From assembly GCA_030762895.1 (NCBI GenBank), contig CM061068.1:45101615-45165614 (forward strand): a DNA stretch of 64,000 nucleotides, given 5' to 3'. This DNA is from Sophora flavescens. Its lineage: Eukaryota; Streptophyta; Magnoliopsida; Fabales; Fabaceae. Positions 30,701 through 41,214 of the stretch are shown here, one piece after another. The position numbers and the translations under genes were made by a program. Below the pieces are notes generated by a model. It was not told where the DNA came from and ran no database searches. It saw nothing but the letters and a program-made list of their open reading frames with translations. Within the stretch, counting starts at the first letter, position 1; the number at the start of each line of letters is the position of its first letter.

Positions 30701-33700
30701 ATTTTCTCTGCGATCGTTCTGTTCATCCTTTCAGCTACTCCATTCATCTGAGGTGTCTTGGGAAGAACTTTCTCATGTCTTATCCCATGAGTTTTGCAAT
30801 ATGTCTCAAACAGACCTATGTATTCTCCGCCATTATCACTTCTCAAGCATTTCAGTTTTCTTTCAGATGCTCGTTCTACAGAAGCATGAAACTCCTTGAA
30901 AGCTTGAAGAACTTGATCTTTCGTCTTCAATGGATACACCCACACCTTCCTAGAGTGATCATCAATGAAGGTAACAAAGTATTGAGCACCACCAACAGAC
31001 CTTTCGGACGTTGAGCAAACATCTGAATGAACAAGATCCAGAATCTGCTTTCTTCTTCTTGCATCATCTGATCTTTTAAAAGATACTCCGTGTTGTTTGC
31101 CTGCTAGACAGTCTTCACAGGATTCAAGTGGCTACCCTTTTATGTTTAGGAGATGATCTTTTGCAAGGATCTCCAGACCCTTCTCGCTCATGTGGCCCAG
31201 TCGTCCATGCCACAGTTCTTTGGTTGCGTCTTGAGCAACATTCGTCTCCCCCTTGCATATCTTTCCTTGCATAATGTACAGGGAGCCTTCCTTTCTATCG
31301 CGAGCAATAATCATGCTTCCTCGGCTGAGTTTCCATCTGCCGCTACCAAATTGGTTTATCATCCCGGCTTCATCTAGCTTTCCCACTGAGATAAGGTTCA
31401 GACACATCTCGGGTACATGTCTGACCTCCTTCAGCACAAGCTTATTTCCATTCTCACTCATCAAAGTTACTTTGCCAATACCGATGATTTTACTTGTGAC
31501 ATGGTTTCCCATCTTCACCGTACCAAAATCTCTTTTTTGGTATGATGAGAATAATTCTTCATGAGGTGTGACGTGGAAGGATGCTCCTGAGTCAATTATC
31601 CATATGCAATCATCTGATGCAACATTTAGATAATTTCCTTCTCCGACAAGAAATATATTATCATCATTCAAGGCCACTACAATAGTTGTTCCATCTTCTT
31701 TCTTCTTCTTCGGGTCAATCTGGTCAGGGTGGACTGTTCCAGCTTGTTGGTCTCTTTTCAAGAATCTACACTCAGGCTTTATGTGTCCTGGTTTGCCACA
31801 GTAATAACAATTTAGTCTGGTTCGAGATTTGGACCTACCTTATGATTTTCCGCGACATCCTTTTCCACGATTCTTACTCCTTCCTCTATTTTCAACAACA
31901 TTGGCTTCAAACTGATTGTTCAAACCTCTTTCCCTCCATCTTGACTCTTCATTTAGCAAACAGTCTGTAACAGAATCTATGCTAAGCTTTCCGTCTGGAG
32001 TAGAGTTGTTGAGAGTGACAACTAGAGTGTCCCAACTCTCAGGTAGAGAACTCAGGAGTAGAAGAGTTTGCAACTCATCATCAACACTCATGCCTGCCTT
32101 TGTTAATTGATTAACAATGCCTTTAAAAGTGTTCACATGTTCGATCATATTTTGACCGTTCATGTACTCTAACTTTACCAATCATCTGACAAGGTGGGCT
32201 TTGTTCTTGGGCGTCTTCTTTTGAATCAAGGATTCAAGTTTTGTCCACAACTCATACGCATTGGTATAAGTTGATACATGCTCGAACAAGCTTCGATCAA
32301 TATATTTCCGAATCATAACCATCGCTTCCGATTCTGAAGCTCCCAATCTTTGTCAGTCTTCACATGCGGCATATCCTTCGGCATATCCTTCTGGGTAATT
32401 GGCAAATACAAATCTTTGCAGTATAGATGGTCTTCCATCATCGGCTTCCAATAGGAGTAGTTATCTGCAGTTAGCTTGAACATGTCTCCATCATGAGTGA
32501 TAGCTCCCTCCATCTTGAGTTACACAGGCCAATAGCTCCTCCAACCAGGTGGGTTTTGATAAAAATAACATTATACGTGAATAGTGTCGTATAGGTGACT
32601 TGTACCAAATGCTGAAAATTACTGTAGTTTGTGAACAGTACGTACCGAGGAAGTTCCCAGGAAAGAGAGGTGGGTCAATAGACACACTTAAATACCAAGT
32701 CTTTCCTAGCCAGAACTTTTCTAGGCATGCATTTTCACACTACCACACTTTATTTCCAGCAACAAGAATAATTCTTTTCTGATGTGGAAGATCAGACAAT
32801 GCTGCAGCCACAAAGCATACTAAGAATTTTATTATAAATCCGGCACCTAGTATTCTAGAGCTCTGAGAGCTCTGATACCACTGTTGGGAAATATCAGCAT
32901 AATTTTCCTCCTCTGTGAACTCAAAAATAGGCACTAAGCGGAGGCGTAAAAATAAGTGTAATAACACCGGACAATTTTTAGCGTGCAAAAACCTCCTCAA
33001 TGTGAGCAAGGAAAAAACCACGGGACCTGTAGGCCGCTTAAACTTCCACTATAACAATAATGGGAATACAAAAATACAAGAATATTGTATCCTCAATTTG
33101 TGGATAACACTCTCACAAATTGACTCACTATTTTTCTCTCTGAGAAAACTCTCTCTAAGGATCTCTCTATTTTTTCTCACTCTCTCTTGTGAGGCTCTCT
33201 CTCTATTATCTCTCACTCTTCTTAGTGAGGATTGGTGTGTTTAGTTAGCACCCTTTAAGCTTCTTTATATAGGCTTAAGGGGACTCTCCAAGTTAGCTCC
33301 CATACAATGTGGGTCTTGCTTTGGCTGAAATTTCCAACAAAAAAACTATGGGGGAACCATTACTAAGGACTTAGAGCTGAATAGCCTCTTTGAAGACTTG
33401 GTTTATGGCACAACACTATGACGTTGTTTGAGTAGCCGACCCCACCTAGTTGAAAAATGTGAGAATGTAAAGGTCCCCATTGAGGAACAGATGGTAGAAT
33501 CTCACCTTTAGTGGTTTGACCAGGCCATGTAAGGAAAAGAGTTTTAGAAGTCTTAGTAATAAGAGTAGATCAAATGGAGGATAGCCTAATAGTTAGAGGT
33601 AGAGGGTGACAAAAAAAGGAGGAAAAAAACTATGGGGGAACCATTACTAAGGACTTAGAGCTGAACAGCCTCTTTGAAGACTTAACACTATGGCGTTGTT

Positions 33701-36700
33701 TGAGTAGTTGACCCCACCAAGTTGAAAAAGGTTTTGGTTGTTGATTCGTATCAATTGCAATTTATTTTCAGCCACTATATAGGTAAGTTTGAAAATTTTG
33801 AAACTATATATATATTCTTCAGAAATTAATATAGACTTTTCAATTTGTACTATTATGGTTACAAATAAATCATCTGGTTGTTTGTGATATAATGACTAAT
33901 TTCAATTGTTTTTCTTGATTATGGTGCATATGCATGTATTTTCTAAAAGCAGGTAATGAGAATGTTTAAGATTTTAAATAGGTTGAGCCCTTTATTGTTT
34001 GATGACAAGGATGCCTATCATTTGGCATACCAAAACCAAATTGTGATCCTTGTGCAATATACACAATGATATGAAGTATATGTTTAGAGCCTTCGGACCT
34101 TGTGCCTGGTGGCATCATTGATGTGCTACTTTCCTCGGCACCCGGGCTTGAACCTGGTGCAGCCAGCCCCTACCCCCTTCCCGGGTTTTAATAGTTGCAA
34201 ATATAAAGAACATGTCTAGGATTTCATTCATGGTCTTGCTGTTGTATAATGACTAGATATACCAATTGATATAATGATATGGTTTACTTACTAGCAAATA
34301 TTGCCATGTAGAGTAAGGTAATTATTCGCAAAACAACAGTGATGCTTACTGTTTTAGTAATGTTTGCCATGGCAATTCAATAACTTCGATGGAAGCACCT
34401 TGTTATCCTCCTTTCTAAATTATAATTGCTTTATCAGCAGAAGAATCCATTGTTACTTGTATGTTTCCCTTTTTCAGCCTCAACAACCATGTTGGAATTC
34501 CACAGTGGAGGCCACTGGGCCACTTTCTTGCACAAAAGATGGCATATATCTCGTGGGAGGAGCTTTGTCCGGACATGCTTATCTCTGGGATGTACGTACA
34601 CAACCTACCCTTCTGTGTTTTGTTAAAAACCTGCTTCCTTGATTTGTCACTTTCAGTTCATTGGTCTATGTACTCATATGCATATTTCCCATATATTAAT
34701 TAATTCTGGCTTAAATTGATTGAACTTTGCCAACTTTTAGTGCTAACACCCACTGTTATAAGCTTGAACGTGAGATTTAGATGAAAACTTGTATTTGGTG
34801 AAATCTTGATATGTTTATGGTGATTTGTAGGTGACCAGTGGAAAATTACTGAAGACTTGGAGAGCTCATCATCAATCTCTGAACTGTATGCTATTTTCAG
34901 ATGACAACTCTATTCTCATTTCTGGTTCAGATGATGGTATGATCTGTGTTTGGTCCATGATTAGGTAAAGATAGAATATGTTTTACCTGGACAACTTTTG
35001 GCTTCAAGAATAAATGCAATAAAATAGATATTATGCACCGTTATGTTGATGCCTTTGTTCTATTCAATGTGATGGAAGTCTGTTAGATGTAGAAGAAACA
35101 GGAAGCTCACCACCTTTATTACATTGTTTGTCTGGGCATATGTCCACCATAACGGGTCTTTTAACTCTACCTGGAAGTTACTTCTCAGTTTTAGTATCAA
35201 GCTCCCTTGATGGCACATGCAAGGTGATGATACTATGCAGTACGATTGTTACTTCTACAAACTGTTAGATTTTTATGAGATTGCTTTATATTAAGATGGG
35301 ACATTCTGTTTATTAGGTTTGGGACTTCATCGCAGGAAGGCTTATGCAAACTCAAGTTTATCCTTTGCCAATAACTTCCATTGCCCTTGACCAAGGAGAA
35401 GGGCTCTTATTTTGTGGAACTGTAAATGGGACAATAATTGTCAACAAGCTTGATATTGGTCTGGAAGAAGGTCCTTCCATTATCACAGCAGGCCAACCAT
35501 TTGAATTGAAAGGACACAAGTAATATATGGTGCCTGAAGCTTCTTATTTCTCAACATATATTGATGATATAATTTCATCTCAGCACATATGGTTAGAAAC
35601 TATGTGTAAACAAAAAAGTAAAAACACAAACACTCATTTCTTATCTTGTTTTTACCAATTTTTGTCACAAAAAGTTTGGAAATAGGAATAAAGTGAAAAC
35701 AAAGTGATATTTTTGTAATGATAAGTGAAAGCATATCAACTGAAAAATGAAAACATAAAACAAACCACATGACCAACTTGTTTTTTGAGTTATTATAGCA
35801 TAATTATTTCTCAAACATATCTAAATTCCAAGATATTTTGTCCAAAGCTAATTCTATTTGTTGACCATGTAGTGGAGCCATTACTGCCTTGACCTCCAGT
35901 CAGTCAGGTCTAATATCTGCCTCTGAAGACTGCACGATCTGCATCTGGGATGTCATCAGCAGGGCAATCATTCGAAGGTTCAATCTTCAAAAAGGTAAAA
36001 TAACCTGTCCAGTTATGTTATTGTTCTTCCCCATTTTATGGCAGAGGAAATTGGGATTCACTACATGTATAAACTGTTTCTTGTGGATAAATGTTCAACT
36101 CATTTTTGCCATAAAAAAAATGTTCAACTCAATCTCATTGGCTATGCCAGTTTGTAAAAGCCCTCAATACTGATTATAGAAGTTTCAGAACAAAGCTACA
36201 ATGACATACATTAACAATATTGATGGTTTTATTAATAGCAGGGAAAGTAACTAATCTGGCGGTAGTTCTGCGGTCATCAGTGCTCTCTACATCAAGACGT
36301 AGGAGAGTTTCCAATGAGTATATTGTTTCTCCACTTGACAAGTATCCTCAGCCAATCGGCTCACTCAAGGGAGCTACCACTCTCGTGTCATTATGTGGAC
36401 TCCACAAAGAAAATCAGACCTCCATTGATTTACGAAGTATAGGTTTATTAAGACATGACATGTCTGGTTCACAGGTTTTTCCCCTCCCCTTAAAATAGAC
36501 TCTGTTTGCTAACACAAAATATCACAATTTGACATGTTATATCCCATTATAACCAACATGAAGAATTATGCTTTTACAGGTTAACATGAATGTTTACACA
36601 CACACACACACATCCACCCACCCACCCAGAAGAAGAAGAAGAAAGCGTGTGTATATAAAGAAAACCAGAATATCTATGACTGTATATTTGTATGGTTAGA

Positions 36701-37065
36701 GATAGAGGCAACTCAAACAAGAGATTACTATAAATTGTTATAACTTGTTTGGCTCTATATGTATGTTCTATGCAGCTGCAAATATGCTATTTTTCATTAT
36801 TTTTCCTTTTGGGCAGAAAGAAGATATGCCTATGGCCATGACCATGCAGATGAAGGTGGAAACAAATATAGAGAGTCGTATATGGGCAATAAAGATGGCA
36901 AAGCATGTCATGGGGATAAACAAACAGCTGCAGTCACAACTGTTGGGCTTGATACAACGCAGATTGTCTTGTACAAACAAAATTGACTTTCAAAAAACTA
37001 GTACAAAAAAAGCTCAAATTTCAGAGTCTTGTACAGGAGGAGGAAAACCAGAAGCCTTAGTTTAG
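24760..37065 (+). CDS. RID3: WD40-repeat protein, RID3/IPI3-like (8 exons, intact)
   Basis: Resembles Arabidopsis ROOT INITIATION DEFECTIVE 3, the plant relative of yeast Ipi3, a WD40 protein of the Rix1 complex that processes the ITS2 region of pre-rRNA; in plants it is needed for meristem activity. Exons: 24760(or 24775)-24999, 34478-34591, 34831-34964, 35079-35223, 35317-35519, 35873-35994, 36242-36474, 36817-37065. All are GT-AG and in phase, giving 479 or 474 residues. WD repeats are visible: IAVWSL, HAYLWDV, GSDDGMICVWSM, SSLDGTCKVWDF, SASEDCTICIWDV. The family start is near CASPPFGLLCL. After the propeller the C-terminal exon is basic and helical (KVETNIESRIWAIKMAKHVMGINKQLQSQLLGLIQ). 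Intron 1 is 9.48 kb, loaded with transposons. Identity with RID3 is by family pattern; RID3 proteins I know are about 440 residues. Confidence 0.88.
25445..25946. mobile_element. hAT MITE rich in ACCGGTT motifs
   Basis: Flanked by a perfect 8-bp duplication CTAAATAT (25437-25444, 25947-25954). Ends are CAAGGTTTACAAGACTGGACCGG and the reverse complement of CAATGTTTACAAAACCGGACCG in kind. About a dozen ACCGG(TT) and AACCGGTC motifs lie just inside both ends, the subterminal repeat layout of hAT elements. No coding sequence. Located in intron 1 of the WD40 gene. Confidence 0.8.
26083..26187 (-). ncRNA. 5S rRNA-derived sequence in Cassandra LTR (left)
   Basis: On the minus strand this reads like a diverged 5S rRNA: 'gttaagcgagcttg', 'ggagcaattc', 'gatgggtgacctcctgggaag'. 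The last block is the conserved 3' half of plant 5S. Too diverged and too deleted to be a ribosomal gene; it is an LTR part that may still keep pol III promoter elements. Confidence 0.75.
26564..26668 (-). ncRNA. 5S rRNA-derived sequence in Cassandra LTR (right)
   Basis: Same 5S-like block as in the other LTR. This LTR also keeps 'cgtgttggtttgtgggg'-type sequence downstream on the minus strand that the left LTR has lost. Confidence 0.75.
26880..27780. other. Intron sequence, MITE-like part, no gene seen
   Basis: 'gagcctgtttgtttagg' at ~26989 resembles a MITE start. Its other end could not be placed. The remainder is AT-rich without clear structure. Confidence 0.4.
28020..28477 (-). repeat. 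Copia 3' LTR
   Basis: 458 bases with TGTTGGGAAAT...AAATTTCCAACA ends. Its partner is 32882-33339. Confidence 0.92.
28624..29231 (-). pseudogene. Copia RNase H domain (frameshifted)
   Basis: After KVPYSCAVGSLMYAMVYTRADIAYAV, typical of the end of copia reverse transcriptase, comes the RNase H part with LGYSDADMAGD (catalytic Asp), a frame change near 28865, then STTKAEFIAI (catalytic Glu) and LYCDSQSAIHLSKN (catalytic Asp). It ends HINVRYHWIRDVLESK. Broken into at least three frames. Confidence 0.85.
29198..29941 (-). pseudogene. Copia reverse transcriptase
   Basis: Open for 247 codons with KARIVVKGRNQKKGIDFEE, then LDVKTTFLHGDLEEEIYM (motif A Asp kept; the usual 'TAFLHG' is TTFLHG), SLYGLKQAPRQWY and LLYVDDMLIIG (catalytic DD intact). 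An in-frame TGA separates it from the preceding frame (PDG-stop-KTSKN), and a frameshift at ~29215 separates it from RNase H. Confidence 0.88.
29942..31131 (-). pseudogene. Copia integrase core and C-terminal region
   Basis: In order on the minus strand: CEDCLAGK (end of the HHCC zinc finger), LDLVHSDVC (first Asp), RSDNGGEYIG (second Asp), NGVAERMNRTIAEKIRSML (catalytic Glu), a frameshift near 30650, then the GKKASYGHLRVFGCRAFVH and SDELGFRLWDP-like part and an acidic linker. Not translatable as one frame. Confidence 0.85.
31132..31761 (-). pseudogene. Copia protease and pre-integrase region
   Basis: Contains WIIDSGASFHVTP, the DSG catalytic triad of the copia aspartic protease, then LWHGRLGHMSEKGLEIL, the His-His part of the integrase zinc finger. 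It ends at an in-frame stop after LLNIKG. Confidence 0.88.
31762..32513 (-). pseudogene. Copia gag
   Basis: Starts MEGAITHDGDMFKLTADNYSYWK at 32513. After a frameshift near 32330 and another near 32185 it continues VKLEYMNGQNMIEHVNTFKGIV and LLLLSSLPESWDTLV, typical of the copia UBN2/gag domain. After an in-frame stop at ~31840 comes the zinc knuckle YYCGKPGHIKPEC (CX2CX4HX4C). Confidence 0.85.
32882..33339 (-). repeat. Copia 5' LTR
   Basis: 458 bases, the partner of 28020-28477. The primer binding site lies immediately inside it. Confidence 0.92.
33740..34470. other. End of intron 1, no gene seen
   Basis: AT-rich. 34090-34195 has a GC-rich patch with 'GGTTCAAGCCCGGG' on the minus strand, which resembles a tRNA B box and could be a SINE relic; this is weak. 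Confidence 0.4.
36596..36644. repeat. Compound microsatellite (AC)n, (CACC)n, (GAA)n
   Basis: Runs of CA, then CCCA, then AGA units in intron 7 of the WD40 gene. Confidence 0.9.
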
Positions 37066-37324
37066 TCCTTTTTAAGACAAGGATCTTGATCTTAATTTGA
37101 ACTTTTCTTTGTATTGCATATTGATCATAATGCTTTTCCTACCTTATTTACCTTATAAAGTAAATAGGTTCAGCTCGTTTATGCTTAAAGACGTGTTCCA
37201 ATGAGAGTTTGTTCGGCTTCTGCCCCGTGTATTTATACAAGTTTGTATACCAAATGCTAAAAAATTCTGCACTAGCTTTAAGTTGAGTTGGCATTAGGGG
37301 ATAAAAGATGAGTGACAAGAGTAA

Positions 37325-37445
37325 TGTTACCAGCACACTCTCTCCTATTCGTTGAAATTCATGTGGTTATTTTGGAAATGGCTCAGGTTGAATTTTGTAG
37401 GACCCACATAAATTTCAACCAATAGAGGAGAGTGTGTTAATAAGA
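37325..37445. mobile_element. Short fold-back MITE downstream of the WD40 gene
   Basis: 'acactctctcctattcgttgaaattcatgtgg' and its near reverse complement 'ccacataaatttcaaccaatagaggagagtgtgt' face each other with ~40 bases between them. Target duplication is not resolved. Confidence 0.55.
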
Positions 37446-37523
37446 GTGTGTTAAAGAATGTGTTCTTAATATTTCTCAAGATGACAATATGTAGCGAATG
37501 TGCACCAATGCACACAACACACA

Positions 37524-37665
37524 CTATGAAATGATTTCCATATATGCTTATTTTTCTACGTGGAAGACTGTGGAAGGGTAATGACCAACTTAACTATGGA
37601 ATGATTTTCATATATCTATTGTCTATGTGGAAAACTATGGAATTGTAATGACCAAATTAAGATTA
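37524..37665. repeat. Tandem pair of ~72-bp units
   Basis: 'actatg(a/g)aatgatt(t)cat...aatgaccaa(c/a)tt' occurs twice in succession. Confidence 0.75.
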
Positions 37666-37929
37666 GATAAACCAGATAGCTATTGGATCTATCAACTTCA
37701 AAATATGGGGAATTGAAAATACTAGATTTTGTTGCAGCAAAATTAAGATCATTTTGCACAGAGATTTCAAAGTATAATAGTTCTTGGTGAGTTGTTGATT
37801 ATCACAACTTATACCATATAATATGCTGTGTGGAAACTCGTATATATATTCACATCCCGACAGCTACCATATCAACATATTTATGGCAAAAAAAAGGAGA
37901 GTCACTGCCTAGATTATTGATGGGAAATA

Positions 37930-38262
37930 GATTTTTTTTTTGGTAGACGAAGAGAACAACAAAAAAAAAAAAGAAAAAGAAAAAACAAACTACATTCTAA
38001 TAAATTCAACTCCAGCCTTATCAGCTAAGACGAAGCTGTCAAGGCCCTACGGGAGAGGAAAAGGTCTTCCAGCTCTCATCCTGGTTAGCTCCCTGCTTAA
38101 CCATGAAATCCGCACATCGGTTCCCTTCTCTTAGGGTATGCTCTACTTTAATCGACCATTGTCTTTGAAGCAAGCTTTTTATATCAACAAGCAAAGATGC
38201 ATATTTATGCATAAGATGGACTGGGTTTTGAATCAAATGAATAACAGTCATAGCATTTGTAA
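37930..38262 (-). mobile_element. 5'-truncated LINE remnant (RNase H end)
   Basis: The minus strand reads VHLMHKYASLLVDIKSLLQRQWSIKVEHTLREGNRCADFMVKQGA, the C-terminal part of the LINE RNase H (compare KEANQCADFMAK in the LINE at 20.1 kb). It ends in an A-tract (T run on plus at 37931-37940). Target duplication is not clear. Confidence 0.65.
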
Positions 38263-38705
38263 ATGGTAACCTGATGAAAGAAATTTGCTAGAAAATATCC
38301 ATAAAATAGAGTTCATTTTTTTTTTTTATTGCAACAAGGTAAAAGGGCTCACTCATCTTGCATATCATTGTGGGCTTTTTTATACCTAATCTTGGCATAG
38401 AATTCGTCAAAACAAAACCTCTATTCATATTTCAGGGTTTAACTTTAAACAGATCCAGTGGTGTCAAAATTGTGATATGATTTAAATTGAATTGATTGCA
38501 ATGTGAAACCCCATATAGCCCAATCCGGTTTTTATATGTTTTTATTTTGCTATTTAAAATATTAATTTAACACCTTTAATACATTATCTCATAAATCAAA
38601 ATATGAACAACAATAATTAGTAATTACACTATTGCAGTTTTAGAAAATATTACTATTATTAATTTTTACAACAAAAAGGGGGTTCGAGTAGAATAGAAAA
38701 CTCAT

Positions 38706-40134
38706 TGATAGTGTGATTTTACATCATGTTTTCTGTACACTTTTGCATGCATTTTTCATATAGATTAGGCATTCTTTATTTGGTTTTTATTAGTTTTTCC
38801 CTTGGAACGGGTGAAGCGGTTTCTTGGTGTTGTTTTGCAGGAATTAATGTAAAAATGCTCAGAATTGGCCTTGATGGAGCTTGGATGAAAAAGAGCCTGA
38901 AAAGAGAAGAAATTGAGCCAAGCAGAATTCTGGTGATTCGCCCCGCGAGACTTGATTCACCTCGCGACCCTGAGAGCTGACTGTTCCAGCAAAATGTCAT
39001 CTTTCTGGTTCGCCTCTCGAACCATGTCTCGCCTCGCGAGTCTGGAAACCAGAAGCCATCACGCCCAGGCCTTGATGCTCCTCACGGGCGTAATTGAGAA
39101 GAACCTTTCGTTTTCGCGTCGCGAGAAACTCTCGCCTCGCGAGAGTTCAATTCTCTGAAACAGCAGATTTTTAACATTCGCCTCGCGAGACATGTCTCGC
39201 CTCGCGAACGCGCGCAGAACTGATTGGTATAAGTTGCTGTTTTAGGGCAGAAAGGGGGAGTTTTTTTAGGAGTTTTTGAAGGGCTCTTGGAGGAGGCACT
39301 TGGAGCTGCGGCTGGACTAGGGTTCCAACCCTAGTAGGGGATGTTTTCCTTACTCTGGGAATGGAAGAAGATTGGAGGATTCTTCTATGAGTGTTCTTCA
39401 TCTCTTCTCTCCTTTTCTTTTGTATTCTCATTTTTCATGAGTAGTTAAATCCCATATTGTTGGGGTTAGATGTAGCTTTTCTGAACTTGTTTGTATTTGA
39501 TTTGGTTGTTTTAATGCAAGTCTCTATTTCTTTATGAGTATGTGATTCTGTGCTTAATGCTTTCCTTGGCTTAGCTACCCATAGGAATGATATGTTGCTT
39601 TGATAGACAATTGACAGATTGATGTTAAGGCATGCTCATGAATCATATGCCAAGTAGTTCAAGAATCTAGACATAGGTGTTGGCTGCTTGCAATCTTATA
39701 AGTCTTGACTTAATGCAAAATTTCAGGTTAATCCACCTAAGACATTATGGTTTAATCTGGGGTTTTAGGCTCATTCCACCTAAGACATTAGGGCTTGAGC
39801 ATTTTAGAAAAGGCTTGATTGTCATTATTGAATTAGGACTTGTGTTAGAAACCATTTCATTGCAATTAAGGGAGGATTAGTGTAGTCTAACCCTGACAAC
39901 TTTAGCCACAATTCTGTTGCCTTCCAAGTGTTCGATAAAATTCCCAAAAGACCAAAATTATTTTATTTCCTTATTTTATGATCTTTTCATATCATAGTTC
40001 AGTCTAGATAGTTGTTGAGTTTGTGAATTGGTAATTGGCAACCGATCCATGTGGATACGATAACCGGTCTCACCACCGTATTACTTGTTTGTGACGAGGT
40101 GCACTTACCTTTATTCTAAAAAAAATACGCATCA
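38706..40134 (+). mobile_element. Solo LTR (1.43 kb), same group as 18348-19748
   Basis: Begins TGATAGTGTGATTTTAC and ends ...ACGCATCA, flanked by a perfect 5-bp duplication CTCAT (38701-38705, 40135-40139). Shares with the other solo LTR its start ('tgtgatttTaCatCat'), the block 'aagtagttcaagaatctag' and the closing 'accggt...ccgtattacttg' part. No internal element sequence remains. Confidence 0.8.
38935..39215. repeat. CTCGCGAG palindrome repeats in solo LTR
   Basis: Repeated 'cgcctcgcgag(a)' and 'tctcgcctcgcgag' motifs, self-complementary at CTCGCGAG. The same motif family fills part of the Athila LTRs at 53.0-53.3 and 61.05-61.3 kb. Confidence 0.85.
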
Positions 40135-40439
40135 CTCATCAAAATGCATGTCATTATTGCAATATCAAAATAAAAACATATATATAACATTCTAGTGTGT
40201 GATTCAGTTTGAATTAAATTGGTTGTAAAAGTAAGAATTGAAATCTTGCATCCAGAGAAAAAAAAACTTGAATTTTGAATTTTTTTACCGTTGATTTGTC
40301 CAATATTCAATTTTTTTCCTTCAATTTAAAAAGGTTGAATTGGATTTAAATAATAGGAGGTCCAATCTCTCTTAATATTTTTTTTTGTTAAACTAATACT
40401 TTAGTCCGTATATATGATATTAATTTTTAATTTAATTCT

Positions 40440-40585
40440 TATACATAAATGAATGTTTAAACATCAGTAAATGAAGAATTATGCTTTTACGGGTTATATT
40501 AAAACATCAGTATATAAGTATCAAATGATTGGTTAAACATCAGTATATGAAGAGTTATGCTTTTACAGGTTAACATGAATGTTTA
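40440..40585. repeat. Repeats shared with WD40 gene intron 7
   Basis: 'tatgaagagttatgcttttacaggttaacatgaatgtttac' at ~40543-40585 (given here only as landmark) matches intron 7 at ~36557-36596 with one or two changes. A second partial copy lies at ~40450-40493. Confidence 0.8.
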
Positions 40586-41206
40586 CTTTAGTCACTAGCT
40601 AACAAAAGTTGTAACGCTCCGATTTCTGTGTCTTTTTGTAGTAGTAAATATATGTGTATATGTATTAAGTTTTTATAAAATCCAGAGAGTGATTTTAAAT
40701 AAAGTAAAATCATTTTCTTATGTTCTTTTATCATAGGAAGTAACGGTTAAAATTTCGGTTGAAAATTCAGACGAAACTCGGTCTGCATTTTCACTTCCGG
40801 TACAAGTTTACTGAGCATAAAACCTAATTTTGAACCGTGAACGAAACGGTAGTGTCTTTGTGATGTTTTGTATGATATTGGAAACTTTCGAAAATTTGAG
40901 TTCGGAAATAAAATATAATATTTATTCCGGGCGAAATACGATCGGAAACTTGAACCGGAGACGTAATGGAGCGGAGTAGGGAGCACAAAAGTGATGAGGT
41001 GGCATATGAGAGTGAGGTGACTTACTAGGGGATGGCCTAAGTCACATCCTAAAAAGTGGTCATGATGACACTTTTTGAATTATAACATATTATATACTAA
41101 AAACTCATTTTTCTCTCTCTTCTTCAACCAAACAAGGCATAAGCCAAAACTTGGCCATCAAGACTTGCTTCTCCCTCTCTCTTTCACGCCACTTTCACCT
41201 CTCCTT

Positions 41207-41214
41207 TTATAAAT
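41207..41214 (+). promoter_or_regulatory. TATA box inside 4.3-kb element
   Basis: TATAAATA is followed by a pyrimidine-rich leader ('cttccatttttcttctccttctcc'). The facing copy has TATATATTCACTC at the corresponding place on its strand. Confidence 0.5.

Larger units (their letters stand above)
28020..33339 (-). mobile_element. Ty1/copia LTR retrotransposon, complete but decayed
   Basis: LTRs of 458 bp at 28020-28477 and 32882-33339, both TGTTGG...CCAACA. The target duplication is AAAAA within an A-run. The primer binding site at 32880-32869 (minus TGGTATCAGAGC, tRNA-iMet) follows the 5' LTR, and the polypurine tract AAGGGGGAGATT lies at 28489-28478. The gag-PR-IN-RT-RNase H order on the minus strand is the copia order. 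About 20 differences between LTRs by eye (roughly 5 percent) suggest an old insertion. Located in intron 1 of the WD40 gene, antisense. Confidence 0.92.
27783..33730 (+). repeat. Tandemly duplicated LINE-type fragment; copy 1 split by copia
   Basis: The plus strand encodes remnants like SPLVVWSGHVRKRVLEALVIRGDQMEDSLIVRGRGRQKK, matching the 'LRWFGHV-RRP-EAPVRRVDQMEGS-ARGRGRPRK' tail of a plant LINE-type reverse transcriptase ORF. Copy 1 is 27852-28019 continued at 33345-33457. Copy 2 is 33461-33730, uninterrupted. Both are decayed. Confidence 0.7.
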
